NCBI RefSeq assembly: GCF_000499845.2
Contig: NC_023756.2
Location: 8,849,344-8,913,343, forward strand
Length of the DNA stretch: 64,000 bases
Reading direction: 5' to 3'
Origin: Phaseolus vulgaris
Lineage: Eukaryota > Streptophyta > Magnoliopsida > Fabales > Fabaceae
Below the pieces are notes generated by a model. The model did no database searches. It was not told the DNA's origin and was given only the letters and a program-made list of their open reading frames with translations. Shown here piece by piece: positions 24,085-36,209 of this stretch; position 1 is the first letter of the stretch; each line of letters begins with the position of its first letter. A program made the position numbers and the translations under genes.

Positions 24085-25330
24085 GCCAACGTGTTAAATT
24101 GTACACATATGTCAGTATTTTTTAAGTATTTTGGGTTTCAAGTTGGAGACAATCTGAGAAAGAGAAAGTTTTGGAAAGAAGTCCTCAATAAAGTAAGGAA
24201 GAAATTATCAAAATGGAAAGGCAAGAACTTAATTTTTGCAGGAAAAGTATGTCTGATCAAGTCTGTCTTCACAATTGTACCTCTGTATTATATGTCCATC
24301 TTTAAAGCCCCAATGGAGGTATGTAAAGACCTAACAAGATTGTAAAGGAGATTTTTGTGGGGATGAGGTAGCGAGAAAAGGAAGATTGCTTGGGTAAAAT
24401 GAGAAAACATCTGTAAACCAAAGATTGAGGGAGGCTTGGGCGATTAAAGATATTAGAAGTTTCAATATGGCGCTCCTTGCCAAATGAATGTGGAGGTTGA
24501 AAGTTGACGTATCTGGGGTGTGTAGAGAAGTAGTTTTGTCCAAATATTCTATCTACAGAAATACTAGAAGAACTTCTTCAAGCACAACACAATCCTAGTG
24601 GTGGAGGAACTTGTGCAATCTTTATGAAGAATGTAAAGAAACTAGTTATACAAACAATTAGCTTGGAAATTGGGGCCATTAGATAAAGTCCTTTTTGGGA
24701 AAGACAAATGAATTGGTGATTACACACTGAAACAAAAGTACCCTTTTGCATGGGGGTATGAACAACAGTCCCAACTCCTAACAGACTTGAACAACCTCAA
24801 ACCCCATAAAGACTCTCATGATAATGTTGTTTGGTTAGTTCAGGAGGATGGTTTATTCTCTGTCAAATCCACTTTATGAAGTTCTACAGTCTTTCGAACA
24901 TCTTGAGCCATGTCTAGCCATGAAAACTTTATGGGACACCAAAGTCCTACCAAATGCTTTATCCTTAGCTTGAAGAATTCTCAAATGCAAGATTCTGACT
25001 AGATTGAATCTCTATAGAAGAGGCCTCCCTTCTTTATTATGCCCTTTTTATAATCAGGTAGAAGAATTGACTCAACATATCTTTGTGGAATGTGCGATAG
25101 CTTATGAGGTATGGTCGCAAGTTTCTAGGTGGGTGAGAATTAAGTCAGTTTTTCATAATGACCTTAAACATCTGCTACAATTTTACCAGTTTCAATTCAA
25201 CTCTAAAAGAAATAGAGTCTGGATGAAAAGGTGTTTGGGTGACAATTTTATGGAGCATTTGGAACCAAAGGAATGGGGTCGTCTTTAGAGGGGGAAGGGT
25301 GGATGTTGACGAAATAATTAACCTAGCACA
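24085..25330 (+). mobile_element. LINE remnant 2 (post-RT and zf-RVT domain)
   Basis: Plus-strand blocks in order are FKYFGFQVGDN, RKFWKEVLNKVRKKLSKWKG and AGKVCLIKSVFTIVPLYYMS (24120-24300), a frameshifted RRFLWG, then zf-RVT blocks ILKCKI, LNLYRRGLPSLLCPFYNQ and TQHIFVECAIAYEVWSQVSR (24985-25130). This is the C-terminal third of a plant LINE ORF2, 5'-truncated and broken. It differs from LINE 1 and is not its continuation. Confidence 0.85.
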
Positions 25331-25439
25331 ATAACAAGTTTGATGTTGGTTGAAGAGGAAAATAACTAGTTTTAGTTTTTCCTATTCAAATTAGGTTCTT
25401 TACCCCTTGAACGACTTGTTCTCAGTTAGGTTTTTGTTA

Positions 25440-28400
25440 TAGTAACACTAAGACCTAAAAACTACGAGAGATAAAATTTTAAGAAAAGGGAAAAACTCTC
25501 ATTCATTCATTGCACTCATATTAAAATAGGGTTTGGGAAAGGTCACAATGGGCCTTCCCTTTAAGTCACATTACATTAAAACTGAAAACAATTAAATTGA
25601 ACATCCTTTAGCCCATTAAACCAAAAAGTCTTTCATCCATCTAGGTTTATTAATCTGACGTTTGGGCCTGTTGATGTTGTTGGACCCTGGTGTAACATTA
25701 CCATCCGCTAGTTGAGGCACTTTGTCCTCAAAGTGAGTCTGATGTCCTTTTTGGGTTAAGTGGGGTTGTTGGGCTGATTGGTTGGGCTTGGTTGTTATAG
25801 GAATTTGGTGAATGTGTGGGATTAAAGGTTTGGACATAGGTGCAAGTATTGTTGGACCCGGGTTAGGGTTTTCTACATTTTGGGTATTAAGGGGAGTTGG
25901 TGAGGCACAAGGCTTGAGGGGTACTATTGTGGTTTATGGTATTTGGTTTGAGGACATGAGATAATGGATTATTATGAGGAGTGGGTGAGGCACGGGTTTC
26001 TAGGGGTGGGCCAGTGGGATTTAATAGATTAGGTGCAATGGCATGCATGCAAGAGTTATGAATGAGGTTAAGTGTAGTTAGGGATTTATGAAGATTAGGT
26101 GAAATGTGGGGCTCAAGACTTGGACATTTTGAAAAAGTTGGGATTAGATGTGTTGGCGTATTTTGATTGGGCGGCAAGGACGGTGTAGTCAGAGGGTCAT
26201 GTGCGGTTTGTATTGGGGAACTTAAGGGAGTAGTCGAGTTAATGTTCGTGATGGAGTTTGGGTGTGGGGAAGGATATGGTGTTGGTCCTCTGAAAAGCCG
26301 AAGAAGTGAGACGTGAAACACTAGGTGGATGCAAGATGAGGTAGGTAACCTGAGCTCATACGCAACGGTGCCTATGCGGGGGCTTATTTGGTATGGTCCC
26401 GAGTAACGAGGAGATAATTTTTGACAGGGTCGACGTTCCACAGATTGTTGGCGGTATGGCTGGAGGCGAACCCAGACCCAATCATCTATGTTGAACGTGC
26501 GGTCCAAACGGTACCAATTTTCCTAGTCGCACATGCGTTGGCGAGTTCTGCGAAGCTTAAGTTTGAGAGCATGCAACACTAAGGTATGCTGGTGTAGCAG
26601 ATCCGAGATGGTGGTGTTGAGGCGAGGCGTGTGCAACAAATCAAGGATGGTGGGAGGTGGACGACCGTATAGACCATGGAAGGGGGAGGTGCCTATAGCT
26701 GAGTGATGCGTCGTATTGTGCCATAACTCTGGGAGGTGGAGGTAATGGTACCATGTGTGCGGGTGGTCCTCCGTGAAACATCGCTGGTAAGCTTCGAGCC
26801 CTCTATTTAAAACATCTGTTTGCCCATCCGTTTGTGGGTGATAGACAGAGCTAAACTTTAATGTTGTACCATGGACTTTGAATAGTTATCTCCAAAACGT
26901 GCTAACAAAGACTGGATCTCGATCTGAGACGATGGTTTTTGGCATTCCATGAAGGCGGAAGATCTCCACAGCAAAGCGCCTTGCGAGTTGTTGCGTCGTG
27001 AAGTGCGTGGGAAGAGCCAGAAAATGGGTGTACTTGGTGAGGCGGTCACAGATGACCCAAACTGATGGAGATCAAGCTCAAGTGGACATGGAGGCCAATC
27101 AACAAGATCAAGAAGAGGTAGAGGCTCAAATGGAGGACGCCCATGGAGGTCAAAGCCCACCTCAAAGGCTTACAAGAAGCATGTTCAAAGCTTTAGGAGC
27201 TAGGGGACAATTATTTTCTCTTTTTGTAATTTCTTTGGTTGAAGGTGCTTAGAGGGAAACATTAGAAATCTCTATTGTTAAAGCATGTTTTAGTCTTTAG
27301 TTAGGAGCTTTAGGAAGGGGGGTGCGTTAGTAGATAGGTGTAGGAGTAAATAAGGAGGTGCCAAAGTGAAGGAAGAGGTCACACCTTCCTCATGCATGGG
27401 TTTAGGCGCCGGTTCTAGTAGCTTTTAGGAGGGAATTTTGAATTCTTTTAGTTTGTTTTTCAGCACCTCTAGGCTATAAATATAGGTGTTTCCCTTGTAC
27501 ATTTCAGATTTGAATTTTAATTAGAGAAACTATACTCAAATTTTGAGAGAGCATTGGAGAGCTTTGAGCCTTCTTCTCTAGTCTTATCTTGATGGTTCCA
27601 TGGTTACCTCAAGTGGCGGCTTGCACACTCATCTAGGAGCATCCATCCTTCTAGTGGCGTGATCATCTAACCATACATCCATCTTCATGAGCTTTCTCCT
27701 CTCCTTCCTTCCTTCTCTTTTGTTATTCATGTTTTAAGCTTGTGTTCTTGAGTTTTGGTTCGGTTATTTGCTTTTTCCAGCAGCTGTTCTTCTTCTTCTT
27801 TGTGTTTGGTTCGGTGCCTTTTAATTTCCAGCACTCCTTTTCAGTTTTCTTGCCTTTTAATTCAGTTTGTTTGGTTCATAGTTGTTCTTATTCAATTCTA
27901 TTCGGTGCTTTTGTTTTTTTTATCTCTTTTTGGTGGTTCAATTTGACAATATGTGGAACTTCCAAATGAGTTTGGATTTGGTGCTAGTTTTGGTGAGTTC
28001 TTGACTTAGAACATTGATCCAATTCTAAGAAAAAGTGTCTAACTATTGTCCAACTTAAGTTGATTCCTAAGAATGTCAAGAATCATTCTCTTCTTTGCTA
28101 TTGGAATCACATCACAAACCATTGTGTGACCTGCAGAGGAAGGTAAGTGAGTTATGAAATCCATAGACAAATCTTCTCATATTTGTGCTAGTGTCGATGG
28201 AGGTTGAAGTAACCCTTGAATTTTTTTTGGCATGTATTTATTTCTTTGACAAGTGACACACTGCTGGAGAAATTGTTTCACATCCTGCGTCCATCCCGGC
28301 CAATAAAACGAGGCAGCAATTCGGGCGAGGGTAGGCTTGAGGCTAGAATGACCATTTGTTGGGGACTCATGCATTTCATGGAGGATCTTTTCTCTAAATT

Positions 28401-28610
28401 TATAGGACGCTGAAAGGAACAGTTGGTGTCGAGAAAACAACATCCCATTGCAGACTGAGAACAAATTGGGTTGTTGTTGATCGTGGGTGCAAGATTGGAT
28501 TAACTGGGCACCTTCCGAGGTTTTGAAGAACTGTTGTAACTCTTGAAATAAGATGGGGATCGGCGAAGACAAAGCGAACAACAATGAAGGTGTTGGTGTT
28601 CCTTAGTATC
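25440..28610 (-). pseudogene. Ty3-gypsy pol pseudogene (integrase region), split by a solo LTR
   Basis: On the minus strand the RNase H-integrase junction and the HHCC zinc finger (KILHEMHESPTNGHSS, FYWPGW, CVTCQRNKY) lie at 28590-28190, ending DLSMDFITHLPSSAGHTMV at 28120. After the inserted LTR, the integrase core resumes at about 27060 with VICDRLTKYTHFLALPT, IVSDRDPVF and YHPQTDGQTDVLNRGLEAYQ, which include the DDE-type acidic residues. A C-terminal domain follows (DWVWVRLQPYRQQSV, KLSPRYSGPYQI, at about 26480-26350), then a proline-rich tail and a terminal RPKRQINKPRW near 25640. There are at least two in-frame stops, so it is inactive. DNA from 25610 to 25440 looks like its 3' LTR remnant. 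Confidence 0.9.
27063..28114 (+). mobile_element. Solo LTR (1052 bp) inside gypsy integrase, TSD CAAAC
   Basis: The insertion begins TGATGGAGATCAAGCTCA and ends GGAATCACATCA, with TG...CA termini. It is flanked by the exact 5 bp duplication caaac (27058-27062 and 28115-28119). Removing it rejoins the integrase frame (GHTMV to VICDRLTK). Its first 190 bases have an open frame (DQAQVDMEANQQDQEEVEAQ, RLTRSMFKAL), so the pol end of this family apparently overlaps the LTR. A TATA motif (gctataaatatagg) lies near 27474. The related LTR at about 51.74-52.59 kb shares its 3' end (cacatca) and internal words. Confidence 0.92.
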
Positions 28611-28818
28611 AAAACTTTAATATTTATATAAACAATTTAATAGATAAAATAGTTATCACTAATGAAATAAAAATAAAAATGATTAGTTTTTTTTTTCTCG
28701 GTTTCTCTTATCATATTCAGAACACTCAATCTTACCTATCTTCTCAAATTAAAAAAACTAGTATCTTAAGTATAATAGCATCATTATTCATAATTGATTG
28801 AAGAATTTTGAGAATTAC

Positions 28819-28905
28819 CTGGTAACCGATCAACATATAGATTATTATTATTGTAACTTTTCAACTTCCTAGATGTTTTGTTAGCAACATCACAAGCACT
28901 CTCTT
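28819..28905 (-). pseudogene. Isolated WHIM-type exon
   Basis: The exon has an acceptor (cataaag) and a donor (CCAG|GTAATT) and reads ESACDVANKTSRKLKSYN then NNNLYVDRLPG. It is homologous to exon 2 of the small gene at 33.7-36.1 kb (ESARDVATRTFWKLKSYN). The conserved Phe-Trp has become Ser-Arg, and the downstream exons are gone because the gypsy sequence begins at about 28.61 kb. Confidence 0.75.
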
Positions 28906-30839
28906 CTTTATGAATAAAAAAACAAATGTCAATTTTTAAAAATATAAAATTATTAATATTTACAATATAAATCACCAATACATTAATCTTTTTAGAAACT
29001 CATATTAAATCTAAATGTTTTATTTAAAATTTATTTTATTATTAAAGTAAAATGAGAGTAAATAATAAGAGATGTTCATTAAAAGATACATTAAATCCCT
29101 TATTAATTACACTAAAAAATATATTTACTTTGAAAATTGAGTTATTTTCCAAAATAATTACAAAAATAAAGTCATATAAACATTATATCTCATTATTTAG
29201 ATGTATGGAGAATATCATAATATTATGCCAAAAAATTGTAGCTATATGAAACTAAGACATCAAGGTAAGAAACATTAGTCATTAACAATATCTTAAGAAA
29301 TAGACTACTTACAAAATTTTATATTGTAAGGACAGAAATGAAATGTTTGTTTTCTTGAAAAACACTTTCCAAGTGTGTATCTTAAAATATGTCTTTTGAG
29401 TGTTATTCAACAAATATATAAATTTATAGAGTAAAAAATAAACTGTACTGGACAAATGTATTAAATATTTTAAAACACTCGTACATTAAATATAAATTTA
29501 AAAATAACTTTTACTTAAAAAATTTCCTAAGATTAATTTAAAATGGAAGTAAATAAGAGAAGATACATATATTTACTTTCTTAAAGTGGCATTCCAATGC
29601 AAAAGAATAGTCATTAAAATATTATAACTCACCATTCATATCCTTTCATATCCATAAAAAAGATTAAAATATATTGTCTCATATCTGTAGCTGCTGCACA
29701 CGAGAAACACAAGAACATCAAACTCGCAATCACACCAAATGTTTATCATGGAAACAAACATGCATGCATAAATTATCTCTATTATTAAAAATAAAATAAA
29801 ATTAAAATGTAATATTTGTAATGTAAATTTTAATTTATTTTCATAATTTATGGTGAAGAGGAGAAATAGTTTATGAACACTATTTTGAAAGCAGTTCGAA
29901 GCATTTGCATGCAAATGAAAAAAATTTCAATAATGTCAAAGTTTGCTCATTTAAATTATAAATATTTTAATTAGTCTAAACCCAGACTGAAATAAACCAT
30001 AAATTACTTCTTGCAAACAGATTCTGGTTGAACCAGTATGAATGGGAAGAAAAAAAAAATACCAGAAAAAATTAGTTGTCATGCACAAATATAAATCCAG
30101 ATAAATAAGCATGAGCTGTTGTTAATCTCTTCGTGAAGAAGAGCAAAAGAAAGAAGATGAAAATACAGAATAGTCAAGGGAACACTGAAGAGAGTTACAG
30201 AATAGTCTATACGTTTATTATTTTGTTTTCCCTTTTTAATAATAAAGTTTGTCTTTAAAAGGATGCAAAGTCATTAAAATCAGATCTAGTTAATTGATAA
30301 AGAATAAGAAAAAGGAAAAGAAAATATCATGTAAAATTCAAAATCAGATCTAGTTAATTGATAAAGAATAAGAAAAAGGAAAAGGAAATACAATGTAAAA
30401 TTCAGAGTGAACTAAACTATTAAGGTAGAAGCAGCAATGAGAGAAGATCGTGACTCAACCTGCATAGGTTCTCCCTTTTTTATAATACCGAACTTAGAAG
30501 TTTCTAGAAGTTTCAAAGGTTAAGATTAGATCTTTCTTGATCCAGATAAAAGAGAAAAAAAAAATCAGTTTCAAATGAGTATAAGAAAAATATCATGGAA
30601 AGCGGTTGCAATCCATGCAGCTATGGATGAAGGTAAGCGAAAACTAACCGAGTTGATAGCTGAGTAGGAACGAGTTAAACGACTCAGAAGAACCAGTCGT
30701 GACAGAAGAAGAAAATAATTCCACTAAAGATGCGTCCTGTTAATTGTCTCTTTGTTTTCCGTGTTTCTTCTTCTTTCTTTTATAATAAAATTAGGAAGTT
30801 TCTGGAATGGATATTTTCTCTTAAAAAAATTTTTTAATT

Positions 30840-32560
30840 CAAAACTGTTTTATAATATTTTAATTTTGAAAAAATAAAGTATTACTTAAAACTCAACTTC
30901 AGTGTTTTGAAAGAAAGAGAAATCATAAGAAAATGAGTTTTTTTTTTTTTATGTTATTTAGTTATATTTATTTCACCTTTTTTTTTTTTTTTAATAAAAG
31001 AATGGGATGAAATGCGTGGAATAAAAAGAAAACTTCATTGGACCGATAAAGTTTCTTATTTCCTCTTACTAAAATGTACATATAAGTTCAAAATCAAACA
31101 ATTTTTAATATTATAAAAATAAATAATATCTTAAATTAAAATACTAAACATAGGTAAGTGAGAAGACATTAACTTCATTATAAAAATACGTCCCTTGTAA
31201 GAATGATCATAGATAACTTTAATATACAACAGATTCATTCTTCTCTTCTAATTGCATTTGCTTTTATTATTTCATTTTCTTTATTTAATAATAAAGTTTA
31301 TTATCACACTAGTAAGTTTATAAAAACATACAAAAAAAAGTTTAACATATGAATTTATTTAAATTTTTATTGTTTTAGATAAATTTTGTTAAATTAAAAA
31401 AAAAACAAGAGAAACAAACAGATACAAAATATATTATTTTATCTTAAAACAAATATTTTTAAATATTTTATTTTTTAATAATAATAATAATAATAGTTAT
31501 TATCAAAATCCAACTTTTTATAACCTTATTCTTATTTTGTTTCCTTACTTTTTCTATCTATCTATATTTATTTCACTTCTTACTATTATTGTTTTTTAAC
31601 TAAGAAAATTGGGTAAATACATGACTTTCATGGAGTGATAAAGTTTCTTATTATCTAATTTGCATATAAGTTTAAAATCAAACAGTTTCTAATGTTCTAA
31701 AAAAATAAAAATAAATAATATCTTAAATTATAGACTGTATTTTTATATATTTCTAATTAATTTTGAATAAATATATTTCATATTTTTTCAAAAAAAAAAA
31801 AAAAACCCAAAACATTACAAACAATAAATCTAATCTAATATCCAAATAAATAAATTTCAATTTAAAATAACCTTATATATAAAAGTACAATCAAAGTCCA
31901 GTATTACCAATTTTTCTCTCAAAACTGTAAAATACTATATAATAGGAAAACTAAAACAAATATAACTTTCTTTGGTGTTAAAAATATTTTCAATTAAAAA
32001 ATAATTTTACATAATTTTTATGTCTTCATATACTCATCATCATTTTGTAGTACCCTATAATACTTTTAAAAGTACCTTCTAAATTATATATTTTGATCTA
32101 AGATTTTTTTTTATGTGTGAGTTTTACAACTCATATATATCCAATAATTTCCCCGTGACATAATATATTAAAAGTAATTACAAATATATTTATTTTTATA
32201 AAAAAATAATAAATTAATATATTAAAAGAGAAAAGATAAGAGTAATGCATGCAGAAGAGCAGAAGAACGGTCACGGAAATGCACAAAAATCTAAAGATGT
32301 GTTACTTTCTATTAATTGTCTTTGTATGCTTTTAATGTTTTCTTTTCTTTCTTTAATATTAAAGTTTTTTATATCCTTTATTAATTGTCTTTAAATATAA
32401 ATATATTTAATTTTTTTATTTGTAAAATTAAAAAAATAACAGAAGCAAACAGATATAAAATATGTTATTTTGTCTTAAAACAATTTTTTTAATATTTTAA
32501 TTTTTAAAAATAATAATAATAATAGTTATACTTCAAATCCAACTTCAATGTTTTTCAAAA
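30840..32560. repeat. Degenerate 0.6-1 kb direct repeats
   Basis: The same unit as at 18840-20760 occurs three times, with its aactcaacttcagtgttt/aatccaacttcaatgttt word near 30890, 31510 and 32540. A TA microsatellite (about 32862-32890) lies just beyond it. No coding potential was seen. Confidence 0.65.
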
Positions 32561-32856
32561 AAATTAGAAATCATAATTTCTCTTTTGTTCATAAACACTT
32601 TTTAAATATACTTTATGAACACTTTTTTTTTCATAAATAAGAGTAAATGAAAGAAATAATTTTTCAAACTTGCTGCATTGAAAGGAGTGTGACAAATAGG
32701 AAAACATGCAGAAAAACAATAACTCAGTTTTAGAAAGAAGAACAATAACTTAGTTACCTCTCATTAAAGTTTCTAGAAATACAAAAAAAAATAACTAATT
32801 CAATACATATGAATACATTTACGTTTTTATTATTTTAGATAATTTCTTACTATTAT

Positions 32857-32894
<38 letters not shown>

Positions 32895-33736
32895 GAGGGA
32901 TTGATGAAGCAGATTTTAAATAAATAATTACAAAAACTTAATATTATTCTGTAAATATACTTCTGACTTGCCACTTATTTTAATATATGTATGACGCAAA
33001 ATATTTTAGTATGTTAATGGAAAAAAAAATATTGATGTATTGATAATAATGAAAAAGGATTAGAGAGAATTTTAATTCCACATACACATCAAAGGTTACT
33101 AAATACCTAACTAATTAACATCATTTACATCTAAATACCTAAATAACTAAACACCATTTAAATCTTTTAGCCCTCCAACAATGGTAGAGAAGGAACAATT
33201 TATCAATTATAAGATAAAACTAGTAATAAAAAATTGTGTTTAACAACAACCTTGATTGAAATACCAGAAAAATGAATAATCATCAAATGAATTATATATA
33301 GAGAGTATATAACTAAATTAAATTCCAACCATAAAATAAAAAATTGTTTAAATTAATTTAAAAAAATCACATAAAAACACAAATAAACCTTTTATATAAG
33401 TAGGTATAAAATATTGAACCATATATTTACAATATTGTTTCTTATATTGTCACTAATTACAACTTTCTGATAGTTGTATCATTCCATATCTAACTAGTTA
33501 AATTAAGAAAATAAGACTATGAATAGTAATTACATTGAAATCTAATTCTGTTGTTTCTAACATGAAAAAATTCTTTATATTTCCCTCAAAGATTTCTACC
33601 AAAACCTGCAAAAACACAAGAAAAATCATTCCATGATTTTAATCATATCCACAAATTTAAAATAAATAAAATGTATATCATGTTAATAATAAAGTTACTT
33701 CTACTAACATTATTATTAAATACATTTACAATAGTC

Positions 33737-36099
33737 TCATATATATAAAGGTACTGACCATAAAAGTACTTCACTTAAAAGCTCTTGAGAAACCTTGTGA
33801 CGGCTAAGTCTTTTTGCCCTGCAACCAAGGTAGAAAGGAAACAAGCAATTGTAGCTATCATATGCAGAGTCTGAAATCATAAGAACAATTCACTAGAAAT
33901 TTTAAAAAATAATTCACCTTGAGGAAATATATTTATCGACCTCTTTCTTCTTCTCAGAGTCATAAACATACCAGTTTTCTTCAGGTGTTGTAGGAATTTC
34001 ATCTTGTATTTTAATTTCTACATGTTGCTTTCTTTTAGAAAACTTGCAAAAACTCCAATCACAATGCTATAATCATTTCAATTAGATTTTAAGTGTTACC
34101 TTGCAAAAGAACAGTACATCCACTACAACAACTTCTAAAATTCCAGAATGTTTTACCATTGTTGTCTACAAATTCAAGTTTGATCCTCAAAGCATCACAA
34201 CCTAGTATCATTGTAACATAAAAAGAATAAATGACAAAATATATTTATGAAACCATTTCCCAAACGAGATATTTTGAAAGATAAATACTTTGTCGTAAAC
34301 AATTCATAAGAAAATGGTGAACTTAAACCAAACAAAATTTAAAACCTTATATAATGTTACATAACTAAATGTTATTGTGTATTATGTTAAAACTTTAGGC
34401 ATTATAATATAATGATTAATACTTTTTAAGTTGTGACCTAATAATTAATGTCTGAATAATAAAATCCTTTAGTTTTGTGTTCTAAGATAGAAGAAATCTA
34501 TATTTATTTTCAAGATTTAACATCATTAACAACTTGTGAACATTGAATAAGAGATACGCACTTAATATGTTTGATTGAGAAAATTACTATAGAGAGAACG
34601 TAATCTTTGTATACCAAGAGGTATCTAAATATATATATGCCTTAATTTAGAATTAATTACACTAGCTACTTAGAAGATATGACATAAATATATGTCTTAA
34701 TTTATAATTTATTAAATAATTACAACTAATTTCATGTTTTATTATACTTCAAAATTAATAGATAAAATAATTATCACTAATAAAATAAAAATGATTAGTT
34801 TTTTTTTCTCTGTTTCTCTTAACATATTCCACACACTCAACCTTATCATAAAAGTAGTTTCATCTTATATATTTTATATTTATATGTTGTTTTTTTCTTT
34901 TAATTTTTGTTAGGTTACAATAGCATTGTTATTCATAAATATTGATGGAATGATTTTGAGAATTACCTGGAAACTCATCAACATATAGATCATTATTGTA
35001 ACTTTTCAACTTCCAAAATGTTCTCGTAGCAACATCACGAGCACTCTCTTCTTTAAGAATAGAAAAACAAATGTTAAATTTTACAAATATAAAATTATTA
35101 ATATTACAATATAAATCACCAATACATTAATTTTTTTAGAAACTCATATTAAATCTAAATGTTTTATTTAAAATTTATCTTATTATTAAAGTAAAACGGG
35201 AGTAAATAATAAGAGAGGTTCAGATACATTAAATCCCTTATTACACTAAAAAAAATATTTACTTTGAAAATTGAGTTATTTTTCCAAAATAATTACAAAA
35301 AGAAAGTCATATAAACATTATATCTCATCATTTAGATGTATGGAGAATATCAAAATACTGTGCCAAAAAATTGTAGCTATATGAAAAGCACCAAGCTAAA
35401 AAAACATTAGCTATTAACGTATTACCTAAAATCAAAGAAATAAAAATTTGAGATAAGAGTCCAATTCCTACACCAATAACACCAAACTAATCTGGCAACC
35501 ATTAAATAGACTGCTTACAAAAGTTTATAATAGTGTATAACAAAAGTAAAATTTATTAGGATAAATATATAACTTATTATATAAACCAATTTTTAAAAAA
35601 AGAAAGAAAGTAAAAATACATAATTCTTGCATAATTATTAGGAATAGATAAAAACACTTCTCAAATATTATTACAACAACAATGAAAATGTTTGTTTCAT
35701 TTTTAGTTGAAAAACATTCCAAATGTGTATCTTACAAAGATCTCTAACAAAGTTATTCAACAAATATATAAATTCATGAGTGAAAATAAATTTTATTGGA
35801 CAAATGTATCAAATAATGCAATTAACTGATAAAATGATTTCCATAATATAGTACATAAACCAGATCCATATATATACTTTAAAACAAATTTTTCATAAAG
35901 ATATGGTACCATGACATAAATAAATATTATTAACAATAGTGACTTATTAAAAAAAGTAAAAATTGAAACAAAATATTAATTAGATAAAAAAAATTGCAGA
36001 AGATTTTGGTATATTTTAAACTTTTCATAAATAAATGAAAAATATTGAGAATGTGAAAAAAGTTTACTTACTCAAACAATATTCTTTCATTTGCAGCAT
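33737..36099 (-). CDS. Small WHIM-only paralogue, five exons, 131 aa predicted
   Basis: Minus-strand exons 36072-36099, 34967-35050, 34100-34201, 33918-34017 and 33737-33818 join with consistent phases (1, 1, 1, 2) to 396 nt without a stop. The product runs MLQMKEYCLK; ESARDVATRTFWKLKSYN, LYVDEFPG; CDALRIKLEFVDNNGKTFW, NFRSC; EIKIQDEIPTTPEENWYVY, KEVDKYISSR; AKRLSRHKVSQELLSE. The last three exons are homologous to the WHIM end of the gene at 59.8-63.3 kb. Exon 2 looks like a second, diverged copy of the FW-containing module. No zinc finger or DDT domain is present, and the parent protein is several times longer. The acceptor of exon 3 (actag) is not at the ancestral position, where acag has become acaa. 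A TATA box lies 95 bp upstream of the start. Splicing is inferred, and it could be an unexpressed relic. I am confident of the homology and less so of function. Confidence 0.6.
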
Positions 36100-36193
36100 C
36101 TGAACTCAACAAGACTGCGAAAGGAAAAAGACCAAAAGAAAGAAGAAAGGAAGTGCCGAAGAAAGTGTGAAGTTTAAGCATGTTAGGTTAAAC

Positions 36194-36202
36194 TTATATA
36201 CA
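36194..36202 (-). promoter_or_regulatory. TATA box and core promoter of the small WHIM paralogue
   Basis: On the minus strand gtgtatataagtttaacct gives a strong plant TATA box. A start about 30 bp downstream would put roughly 95 nt of pyrimidine-rich exon (36072-36166) before the gtaagt donor. The same core with its upstream tcaaccacat and gggtccca words is duplicated in the opposite orientation at 50095-50225. Confidence 0.6.
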
Positions 36203-36209
36203 CAAAAAC

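Larger units (their letters stand above)
28620..32640 (-). repeat. Third partial copy of the WHIM-locus DNA
   Basis: The segment 28620-29640 is a direct copy of 34760-35760, starting from the shared words aatagataaaatagttatcactaat and followed by the exon at 28819-28905. The segment 29760-32600 matches the right arm of the inverted duplication in the same orientation (for example 30540-30780 with 19440-19690, and 31260-31750 with 20230-20740). The copy stops at about 28.61 kb at the edge of the gypsy pseudogene, so its 3' WHIM exons are missing. Confidence 0.8.

Noticed and set aside
27742..27969. Overlapping Phe/Ser-rich ORFs
   Set aside because: They lie in the pyrimidine-rich part of the solo LTR and have no family resemblance.
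35525..35722. Minus-strand hydrophobic ORF of 65 codons
   Set aside because: It lies in an intron of the mini-gene, is made of AT-rich Phe/Ile/Leu codons, and has no conserved counterpart in the copy at 29.4-29.6 kb.
36068..36181. 37-codon ORF with a hydrophobic, signal-peptide-like N-terminus
   Set aside because: Its ATG is only about 13 bp from the TATA box, so it would lie upstream of the expected transcription start. The in-phase start at 36099 in another frame splices correctly to the WHIM exons.
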